DNA of 55,611 nucleotides, taken from positions 104,983 to 160,593 of the forward strand of contig PS015453.1 in the NCBI GenBank assembly GCA_048213135.1, written 5' to 3'. Of this stretch, positions 44,466 through 53,513 are shown piece after piece. Under the pieces are notes generated by a model. That model had not been told where the DNA came from and searched no databases. It saw only the letters and a list, made by a program, of their open reading frames with translations. The position numbers were made by a program, and so were the translations under genes. Source of the stretch: Reclinomonas americana ATCC 50394. Lineage: Eukaryota > Jakobida > Jakobea > Jakobida. Within the stretch, counting starts at the first letter, position 1; every line of letters begins with the position of its first letter.

Positions 44466-47226
44466 ATGGCCTCGGGCAGCAAGGACCCACTTGCGGCTCT
44501 GGCCTCGGCCAACTTTATGTCCGACAACACCCCGCGTGTGGAGGGACAACTGCGGGAGATGATGCGCGAACGCATTCTGCACGACATGCTGGGCGACTCG
44601 AGCAGCTCACATCGCGTGCTCATTGTCGACGAGTATGCCACACGCATTCTCGACTGCACGTGCACCATGGATGACATTGCCTTGCGTGTGGCAGGTGTGT
44701 GAGTGTGAGAGTGAGAGAGTGCATGCATGCAATCTGTTGTTGATTACATTGTGTGTGTGTCAGTCGTTGAGCGACTGGAGCTGCAGCGGCAACCGTTTCC
44801 CGACTTGGATGCCATGTACTTTGTGGCGCCAACTGTGGCCTCGTTCCGCGCGATTGCCGCCGATATAACGCGCTCGAGACTGTATGGAGCCTCGTATGTG
44901 TACACCACGGGAAGCATCAGTGATGATGTGCTGGAGGTGCTGGTGTCCTCGGGAGCCGCACAGCGACTGGCGGATCTCGGTCTGTGCGAGCGTGGAGAGG
45001 TGCTGCGTTGTTTGTGTCTCACTCGCTGCGGTGTGCAGTGGAATTCAATCTGGACTTTTGGGTGGTCGAGAGCCGAGTGTTCTCGCTTGGTCGGCCGCAC
45101 AGCATGTACATGCTGTACTCGCAGAGCGAGTATGCGATGGCGCACAGGGCCCGGGAGGTTGCCAACATTGCGCAGCAGCTCACCACGCTGTGCATTTCGC
45201 TCAAGGAGAACCCGTTCATTCGGTACACGGCCACCGACGAGACCAGCCGTCGTGTGGCGACCATGGTGGAGAACAACCTGCTTCGATACAAGAGTGACGT
45301 GCCGACATTCAAGGTCTCTCTTCTTCTTCCCCGTGTATCTCAGTCTGCGTGTGCTTGCTGATTGATTCTTCGCCGCCAGTTCAACAACGATCGTGCCACG
45401 CTCATCATTGTGGACAGGCGCTTCGACGTGGTGTCGCCGCTGTATCATGACTATCACGTGCAGTCGCTGGCCTATGATTTGCTGGACATCAAGGGGGATG
45501 TGTATGAGGTGGCGGTCGAGGGCGGCAAAAAGGTGCGCGGCCTGCTGCGCGATTCGAACACGCTGTGGACGCAGATGCGCCATCGGCACGTGGGCGACGT
45601 TGCCGAGCCGCTGCAAAGCTACCTGCTCGGTCTCAGTCGCAACAAGGTCGCCGGCTATCAACCAACGCCAGTTGCGTGGTGCTGTTTCCTGTATGCTGTC
45701 CCTCCCGAAGTTAACACTCGCCGGTGCAGGAGACCTCGACGACGTCCATGCTCGCCGTGCTGCGCGCTCTGCCCGCCTACCGCCAGCAGGTGGACGAGTA
45801 CACGGTGGTGGCGTCGATTACGCACGATGTGATTGAGACGGAGAGGCGGCGCGGTCTCCGCCGTCTGGCGCAGCTGGAGGAGGATCTGATTTTGGGAGCG
45901 GATCCAGACGGAGGCAAGATCAAGTCGCCGTATCAGGCGCTGCTCGATGTCATTGACAGCAGTGCCGGTGCAGAGTTGCGGCGGTGTGCGTGTCTCTGTG
46001 ATTCGGGAGCAGGTGGATTGCTCATTGTTGGATCTTTTCAATCGTGGCAGCCCCGTGGACCAAGTGCGGCTGCTTCTGATTTACATGAAGGTGGTCGGTG
46101 GAATGACGGACGAGCAGCGCATGCAGCTGATGCACCGACTGCAGTTGCCAACGGCGGTGAGTCCTGACTTCTTGCTCTAACACTTGTTGGCAGTGGGATG
46201 ATTAACATGCAATGCAGCTGCAAGACGCCGTGCGCAATGTGGCCTACCTTGACGTGCCGGTGGTGGTGTCGGATCGCAAGACGGGTACGCGTGAGCTGAA
46301 GGAGACCAATCGGTCCAAGGAACTGCGCAAAGCACGGCGCCCGGGCGAGGAGTTTGTGATTCTCAATCGCCACACGCCCACTGTTGCACAGCTGCTGCAG
46401 GTGTGATGCTCGCGGTGGACTCCTTCTATTCTCGTCGCCGTTCGTTGACATTTGGTCCCCTCCTCGCAGGATTCGGTCGCGGGCCAGCTCTCTGCCGCCG
46501 ACTACATGTACACGACGCCACCGGAATCCACCGGCCCCGCCACACGTCGCCGCGTAAAGCCACAGGTTTGTCGACTGGTGATGATTTTTGCAAATGGTCG
46601 TGAATTGCGTCTCAACCGCGACACCCCATCGCAGACACAACGAGTGATTGTGTTTGTGCTGGGTGCGGTCACGTATGCCGAGCTGCGCGCCGTGTACGCC
46701 GCCGCTGGCTCCACGTCTGACACGGACTTTATCGTCGGTATGTGTCTTTGTTTTTTCCTGAATATAGACATCAATCGCTCACTCGGGCTGGGCGTGCGCT
46801 TCGCCACGTGCAGGTTCGACTGAAGTCTGCAGTGCAGTGCGCTTTGTGGACCTGCTGAGTGAGCTGGACATGCCGATGCCCAACGAGTTGCGTTTCCTCC
46901 ACCTTCCTCCCCACTTCCCTCCATTCCGCGCCTGACGGCTGCAGCGTAGAGGCGATGTGGCTGGCGGTACCGGCGGTGGTCGCACCGCGCGGCCAAGCAC
47001 CTTTGCAGCAGCACCTGCAGCATCAGCAGCCGCACCCTCAGCAGCCGCACCAGCATCCTCCGGGACCGCCACCTCTGCCGCCTCGGCTCCTGCCTCCGCC
47101 GCCGCACCAGCCTCAAACAGCGCCCCAAACTCGGCTCGTCGCAACCGAACCCGCATCCCCGACGACGACGACATTGTCGCAGGTGGCTCAGCGCGCGACC
47201 CCTTCCGAGGCTGGAATCCCACATAA
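44466..47226 (+). CDS. Sec1/Munc18 family protein, copy 2
   Basis: Complete SM-family protein without an N gap. It starts MASGSKDPLAALASANFMSD. Exons give RILHDMLGDSSSSHRVLIVD, VVERLELQRQPFPDLDAMYF, FNLDFWVVESRVFSLGRPHS, ATLIIVDRRFDVVSPLYHDY, LWTQMRHRHVGDVAEPLQSY, LRALPAYRQQVDEYTVVASI, LAQLEEDLILGADPDGGKIK, PVDQVRLLLIYMKVVGGMTD, LQDAVRNVAYLDVPVVVSDR and TQRVIVFVLGAVTYAELRAV. The tail differs from copy 1: a long Ala/Ser/Pro linker (about 45 residues), a short Asp run, then SARDPFRGWNPT-TAA. Introns fall at the same alignment points as in copy 1 (after domain-1 strand, before the second helical zone, at the ELR/PVD junction), which argues for gene duplication rather than retroposition. The next gene starts only 59 bp downstream. 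Confidence 0.95.
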
Positions 47227-47285
47227 AAAAAAAGAGAAACCAAACTTGCATTTCGCGTCCTTTGCTTGCGCGGGACACAACGAGA

Positions 47286-48730
47286 ATGCCTCTGCGTGGA
47301 GGAGCCTACGCAGCTGCTGCTGCACCTGCTGGTCCCACAGGTCGCCTGCGCGTGAACGGCGGCGATCACGATCAGTTTACACACACACGCCGACCGCTCT
47401 TGCATGTGCCTCCATCGCCTCCACGTCCCACCAACATGATGACTGTGAACGGCTATCACCACCACAAGGTCGACACCTTCCACGAAGACGTCGACATTGA
47501 CGATGACGATGACGACGACGATGATGATGATGAGAGCAGCATGGAGAGGAGAAGACGGATTTCACGATCGCGACAGACCGTGTCGTTGTTGGCGATGGAT
47601 TTTGAGAGTGCAGAGGCCGCGGTGGCCGCAGCAGCAGCCGCAGCAGCAACAGAGGGTGCACCAGATCGGCGAGCATTGTACGTGGCAGCAGGCGCGGGCG
47701 CGGTGACGCTGGCGTTGGGCGGGCACCTGCTGACGCGCCTGCTGACCTCGTCGAGGGTGCGGAGTGGCGGGCTGATGAGTGCGTCGACGGCGCATGAGGT
47801 GGTGCGCTTTGTGTCGTCGACGGTGGCGGTGGTGCTGGGCGCGGCCACGTTTGTGCAGTCGCGTCGGTTGCGTCGCGGCACTCTGCGGTCGACGAGAGAC
47901 GGGGCGTCGCGATTGTCGGCGTTTGCCACCGGCGCCATTGCTGGCACGCTGGTCTATGAGAGCGTGGACTACCTGCCGAACCGGTGAGTGGTCATGTGGT
48001 GCTCTTCATTGTCTTCTTCTGTGCGTGGCTCATTGCAGCGTGTGTGCAGACCGGTGCCGCCGGCGGCCTCGTTGTGGGCACATCATATTGGGTTCGGTGG
48101 CGTGTACCTGATCTGCGCGCTCACGCACCGTCTGCTGCCGCTGTGCTCCGCGGCCGGCATCAGCGAGGTGCTGCCCATGTCGACCATGCTGACCACGTGG
48201 ACCGCGCGCTACTGGTATGCGAGCATGCCCTGTTGGTTGTCGTGTTGCGACTTATCAGTTTGCACAGGCCGCAATGGGAGCGCGCCGCCAAGTGGTTCGC
48301 CATGGCGTGCATGATCTTCCGGCTCGCGTTAGATGTGCACTGGGCGCGCATGTGGTGGTACATTTGCCGACGCGCCTTCCGTTCCACCGCCGCCGCCCGC
48401 AAGTCACCGCAAAAGACCACCGGCAGAGTCGCGCAACTGCATGCAGTTACCACCACCACTCCGAGCCCATCGGCACGTGCGGCCCACAAACTGCAACTCG
48501 CCGGTGTCTCGCCTCAACGCATGGCTCACTCGCCGGCCGCCGCCAAGTCGGCCTCACCGCTGCCGCTGCTGGATCTCATGCACTCGTCGTCCTCTTCATG
48601 TGCATCGTCGTCGTCGTCGTCCTTGTTCGCCGAGAGAGCCACCATGGTCACAGCCTTCCCGGCACTGGCGCTCGTCAGCGGTCTCGATGTCCTGTGGACG
48701 AAGCAAGTGTGGGATGCGCTCTGGCGATGA
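47286..48730 (+). CDS. Multi-pass membrane protein with Asp-rich head, possibly PEX11-like
   Basis: It starts MPLRGGAYAAAAAPAGPTGR, then a run of about 13 acidic residues (VDIDDDDDDDDDDDESS) and a cluster of arginines. Hydrophobic segments follow: ALYVAAGAGAVTLALGGHLL, VVRFVSSTVAVVLGAATFVQ, AFATGAIAGTLVYESVDYLP; exon 2 (spliced to ACCGGTGCC) gives HHIGFGGVYLICALTHRLLP; exon 3 gives AKWFAMACMIFRLALDVHWA. A Ser/Ala/Pro-rich loop leads to a C-terminal segment TAFPALALVSGLDVLWTKQV. The alternation of amphipathic helices, the Arg/Lys clusters and the final hydrophobic helix recall PEX11 peroxisome-division proteins, but no signature is decisive. Treat the family as unproven. Confidence 0.75.
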
Positions 48731-49092
48731 CGATTGTCGCGAACTGCAAATACAGGGCGATATCGGATGTGGTTTTTTATTTTTCCTGTCCCCGTCATTT
48801 GCACCGCAATCGTCAAGTTAGAGAAGAGCTGGCTGGCTTCCTAGCCCATAGCTGACAGGCAGGCGAAGCACAAACATTTGGAAGCCGAGAGAGGTCCGAA
48901 AACTGACCGTTACTCGATGACTCATCACTTCATCTGTCCCTCGTGATTGATCACACAGATTGATCGTCGTCGTCCACCGCAAGCTCGTTCTTTAGATCGT
49001 GTGTGTGCGTGTGTCAGTGAACAAGAGACGCTCTCGTATACATCGCGCGCGAGCACAAGCACATACATACTCGTACGCAGTAGATCGTCACC
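48731..49092. other. Intergenic region, 0.36 kb
   Basis: No exon or repeat of note between the membrane protein gene and the RPGRIP1L-like gene, both on the plus strand. It presumably holds the 3' end of one and the promoter of the other. Confidence 0.5.
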
Positions 49093-52000
49093 ATGCATCG
49101 ATCAACGCCGCGAACTGCCAACGGTACCCCGCGCGCCAGCAGCGCAGGGCGCAACCGGCCCTCGGCAGTGGGCACACCACCACCTCCCTCATCGGCAGTC
49201 ATGCCAGCAGCTGCACGAGGTTTGTGTATCAGAGGGAGGGGTGTTTCGATTCGCGAGTCGCCGCTGACGGACACGATGGTGATGGTGGTGTAGGTGGCAG
49301 CCGACCGGGCAGTGGTGTGACCGACTGGGAGGGCATGTATCACAGCATGGCACAGAAGAACCGTGAGATGCAGGAGCATTTGGATCAGCAAGACGAGAAC
49401 ATTCGAACGTTGCGTCTCTCGCAGTCTCTCCTTCGGTCTCTCGCGCAGTCTCTTACCCGATGCGCAGCATGCACTACAAGCTGACAAAGCTGGCCGAGGA
49501 TTACAAAAAGTATCGTGCCACGCACCAGCAGGGAGTTGGAGGTCCCAATGCCGATGGTGAGATCGATCGACAGGCCTCTGCGTCCCCGTCTTTGCTCACA
49601 CGCACCTCACTCTCCTGTGATCAGCGCCGAGGCATCAAGATCACGAAGTGGAGGCATTCATCGACCAGCTGAATGCGGAGAACCGCGCACTGAGGAAGCA
49701 GGTGCAGGATCTGGAGAAACGGGTGCGCTTGTATCGCGATCATGTCTCATGTCGACGATCGTGTCAGCTGATGGTGCGCAAACGCACACTAGGTTTCCAG
49801 CGTACCACAGCAACACAAGGTGATCACGCGACGTGCCACGTCGCGCGAACCGCCAGGATCGTACCGCTCGAATGCGAATGACGATCCGGATTTTGATCGC
49901 AGCGAGTACGACGGTGCATCGTCGGATGAGCTGCTGGAGCAGTGCGTTGACGCGGTTTCTGTCGCATCGCCGGATCGCCTGGTCTGATTGTTGTTCGTGT
50001 GCGCAGACTACGAGCGGCGCACTTGTCGTCGAACCGGCGCGATGTGCTGGTCGAGCTGCTGCGACACAACATTGCGTTGTTGCAGTCGCACAGTGCGGAG
50101 CAGCAGCGCGAAATCAACGCGCTTGCCCGCGATCTGCAGGGCGGTCGCCAGTTGCGTGAACGCATCAGCGCGTGCTTTTGGTCGCATAGAGGCATCTCAC
50201 TCGTGTGTGTGTGCGCGCGCGCAGACGGCCACAAGATGACGAGGTCTCTNNNNNNNNNNNNNNNNNNNNNNNNNNNNNNNNNNNNNNNNNNNNNNNNNNN
50301 NNNNNNNNNNNNNNNNNNNNNNNNNNNNNNNNNNNNNNNNNNNNNNNNNNNNNNNNNNNNNNNNNNNNNNNNNNNNNNNNNNNNNNNNNNNNNNNNNNNN
50401 NNNNNNNNNNNNNNNNNNNNNNNNNNNNNNNNNNNNNNNNNNNNNNNNNNNNNNNNNNNNNNNNNNNNNNNNNNNNNNNNNNNNNNNNNATTCGCGGAGC
50501 CCGCACAGAAAGACGGTCTGCCGCCCCGCGCGCCAGCTCCTGCTCCAGCACCGGCACCGGCACCGGCACGAGCACCAGCGCCAGCCCCAGTGGTCCGTCC
50601 GGCTGTCGAAGCGGCAAGGCCACCTCCTATCGAGGCAGCGAGGCCGCCCGCGATCGAGCCCGTCCGCGCCGCCGCCGCCGCCAAGCCGCCGCCACCACGG
50701 GATTTGGAGCAGGCGACACCGCCTCCTATCGAGGCAGCGAGGCCGCCCGCGATCGAGCCCATCCGCGCCGCCGCCGCCGCCAAGCCGTCACCGCCGCAAG
50801 ATTTGGAGCAGGCGACGCCACCACCACCAGCCGCCATGCCGAAACGGGGCAATGCCTCTGCTTCGGGTCCATCGCCGGTGGCCATTGGAAGAGCGCGTGC
50901 TGCTGCCGCTGCCGATGTCGTCGAAGATCACGTGGCGGCAGCGCCTTCAGCCCAGCACGGAACCGGCGCGCAAGAAGACGAGGAGGAGATCATGCATCCG
51001 GGAAGTGGACGTGGCGCAGCTGCCGAACAATCAGCACCAATTCGACCAACCGCGGCCACAGAAGTGCCTGTACCGCAACCACCGCCAGTGAGTCAGACAG
51101 CGGGCAAGCCGCTGGCGCCTCTGTCGGNNNNNNNNNNNNNNNNNNNNNNNNNNNNNNNNNNNNNNNNNNNNNNNNNNNNNNNNNNNNNNNNNNNNNNNNN
51201 NNNNNNNNNNNNNNNNNNNNNNNNNNNNNNNNNNNNNNNNNNNNNNNNNNNNNNNNNNNNNNNNNNNNNNNNNNNNNNNNNNNNNNNNNNNNNNNNNNNN
51301 NNNNNNNNNNNNNNNNNNNNNNNNNNNNNNNNNNNNNNNNNNNNNNNNNNNNNNNNNNNNNNNNNNNNNNNNNNNNNNNNNNNNNNNNNNNNNNNNNNNN
51401 NNNNNNNNNNNNNNNNNNNNNNNNNGACGGAGAGAAGGCAAAAGGAAGCTGCGGAAGCCGAGCGGAAGCAGAAAGAGGCTGCGGAAGCCGAGAGGAGACG
51501 CAAGGAGATGACGACTGTGCCGCCGCTCAACCGCCCTGTTGGCACGGCGCCAGCAGTGTTGGCCGACTCGATACGACCGCTGGCATCGCATGCGGAGTCG
51601 AAACAGACGGACGGAGCGGCCGCGAGTAAGAAAGAGGAGCCACGATCTGCTGCCGCAGTTCCACCACTGGCGACACGCTCCAGCGCGAGCGACGTTGCAC
51701 CCAAGGCACCACCGCCACCACCGAAGCGAGTGCAAGAGGAGAGTGACGAGGAGATCCTCGAAGACTTTGGACTCTCGGACGACGAGACCGAAGTCGGTGC
51801 GTCACTCATTGATGTTGTTGCTGTCTTGTGTGATGTGTGCACGTGACTGATTGTGTGTCTGACTGGTGCAGGAAATACGCTCCGTGCGGCAGACGATGCC
51901 AAGCTGAATCTGGCGGCGAGCATTGAGACCAAGAAGGCCATTGTGCAGAATGTGCCAGAGGAGACTCTGTCGGCGCGCAATCGACGATGTTGCGTCACAC

Positions 52001-52968
52001 TCGTCTCTTGTACAAATTGTGGGTGTACCACCATCTCATGTTGTGCGTGTGCAGACGAAAACGTGCAGTCGTCGGCATCAGGGCCACTCAAGTTGCCGCT
52101 TGCTCCTCTGTTTGGTCGCAAGCAGGTACCGGGCGATGTCGAGCGCTCGTCGCCGCCAAACTCGGCTGGCGGTGGCAGTGGTTCACGCGGTCGGTTGAAG
52201 CGTTCCCCTCAAGGCGCCAACGCCAAGACCGAGGTCGTGGAACTGGACGACGACGATGACGACGATGGCCGTCATCACCAGCAGCCGCGTGAGGCACCAA
52301 AGCCGCCGGCTGCGGCTGCGTCCAAACCGCCGACCGGTGACAGCGGCAGTGGATTCTTCCAGCGCAAAACCGCTCCTGGAGTCGGTGGCGACGACGATGC
52401 ACCGGCACCTTCACCATCCGGACGGCGCGTGCGCAGTGGAGCTGGAGCAGCAGCAGCACCAGCGGCCAGTAAGACCGGTGTGCACGATGTGGACGCCGAT
52501 GATGAAGTCGCTGCGCCGCCAAAGCGCCCAACACCGCCAGCTCCGTCGGCCTCCAAGATGGCTGCGCTGAAGCTGGACGACGACGATGACGACGACGATG
52601 ACGAAGCTCTCGGCCGCCGACCCAACAAGCTGGCCGGCATGCAGCTGCCGACGAGTCTGCCACGCGGCACCAACGGCGACGACGACGACGATGACGACGC
52701 CACACCGTCGCCCATTGGTCGACCAGGCCGGCATCCACCCAACACCCTGCGCGCGCGTCCAGTGTCCGCAGTACGCCGACCAGGCGCACCGCAACCACAG
52801 CCGCCACCAGAACCTCCCAAGCCAGCCGCCGCCGCAGGCAAAACCGGCGGAGCGGCCTCGCGACTCGCCCTCGACGACGACGACGACGAAGACGATGAGA
52901 GTTTCGACAAGTTCCTCGACGGCGACGACGACGCCTCGTCCATGGCCTTCAGCGACGATCAGTTCTGA
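49093..52968 (+). CDS. RPGRIP1L-like coiled-coil protein with Pro/Ala and Asp-rich tail
   Basis: N-terminal exons read NREMQEHLDQQDENIRTL, MHYKLTKLAEDYKKYRA, HEVEAFIDQLNAENRALRKQ and QHKVITRRATSRE. Their order and spacing (a heptad coil, then a K-L-x-x-L-x-x-D-x-K-x-Y motif, a Gly-rich linker, a second coil, then Q-x-x-x-x-x-R) resemble the start of RPGRIP1L/NPHP8 of the ciliary transition zone. A later exon gives DVLVELLRHNIALLQSHSAE. Two N gaps cut the gene (50250-50489, 51128-51425). Between and after them lie an Ala/Pro-rich region with a 33-residue tandem repeat, an Ala/Glu/Lys coil (RRQKEAAEAERKQKEAAEAE), and a tail of about 300 residues with five or more Asp runs, ending SMAFSDDQF-TGA. 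No C2 domain, expected in RPGRIP1 proteins, is visible; it may be absent or in a gap. Confidence 0.6.
50250..50489. other. Assembly gap (240 N)
   Basis: Run of N inside the RPGRIP1L-like gene. Confidence 1.
50623..50820 (+). repeat. 99-bp tandem duplication (33 residues), coding
   Basis: The unit beginning cctcctatcgaggcagcgag at 50623 repeats at 50722 with few changes. Each copy encodes PPIEAARPPAIEP followed by V/I-R-A5-K-P and DLEQATP. The period is 99 bp, so frame is kept. Confidence 0.92.
51128..51425. other. Assembly gap (298 N)
   Basis: Run of N inside the RPGRIP1L-like gene, between the Pro-rich region and an Ala/Glu/Lys repeat coil; likely a collapsed repeat. Confidence 1.
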
Positions 52969-53007
52969 GACAGAGAGAGCAAATGAACGTAATCATCACA
53001 TAGTACA

Positions 53008-53446
53008 TTAATGGCCTCCACCACCGCCGCCCAGGCTCATTGAATGCCGCTCGGGTGGCGCATGCGCAGCGGCGTCGGATGACAGCGCTTGTCGCACAGC
53101 CGCCGCGATCTTGGCGTTCTTGTGTTGTGAGGCCTCCACTGTGCGCGCGTGTCTTGTGAGACACACTCAATGTGAGAGAGAGAACAGAGAAGAGAAAGAC
53201 GCACTGTTGGCCACACTGGGTCGCGCACGGAAGGTCTCCGCCGCGCGTGCTCGTCTCACCGACGCCACCCTAACAAGCGAGAGTGAGTGAGTGTGCAGGG
53301 ATGTGAGAGGATGTGTGTGACAGACAGACGCACTGGCGAATGGTTGCTCGCCGCTTCTCCACTTGCTTCTGCGACACCACCCAACACGCATGTCGGTAGA
53401 TCGGGTCGTAGTCGTCGTCGTCGCCTGCTGCTGCTGCCGCCGACAT
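53008..53446 (-). CDS. Small three-exon gene, about 100 residues, unknown
   Basis: No exon is long enough to stand out, but splicing three gives a coherent protein. Exon 1 reads MSAAAAAGDDDDYDPIYRHA then CWVVSQKQVEKRRATIRQ; a donor gtgcgtctg and acceptor ttgttag join it to VASVRRARAAETFRARPSVA; a second intron (gtgcgtcttt to gcgcacag) joins it to MEASQHKNAKIAAAVRQALS and an end with SMSLGGGGGGH-TAA. Acidic start, then basic helices. It sits between a convergent neighbour (39 bp from the RPGRIP1L-like stop) and a divergent one (67 bp from the DCN1 start). No family recognised. Confidence 0.65.
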
Positions 53447-53513
53447 TTGTGTGTGTGTGTGTAAAAGAGAGAGTGACGTGACAGGAGGCCACAGGACAAC
53501 AAATCGCAACACA
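53447..53513. promoter_or_regulatory. 67-bp bidirectional promoter space
   Basis: Start codons of the small minus-strand gene and the DCN1-like gene are 67 bp apart. Contains a short GT run (53448-53462). Confidence 0.45.

Noticed and set aside
44000-48730. Operon-like run of same-strand genes (coiled-coil, Sec1 copy 2, membrane protein)
   Set aside because: Close spacing is general in this window on both strands; there is no sign of co-transcription in the sequence, and functions are unrelated as far as visible.
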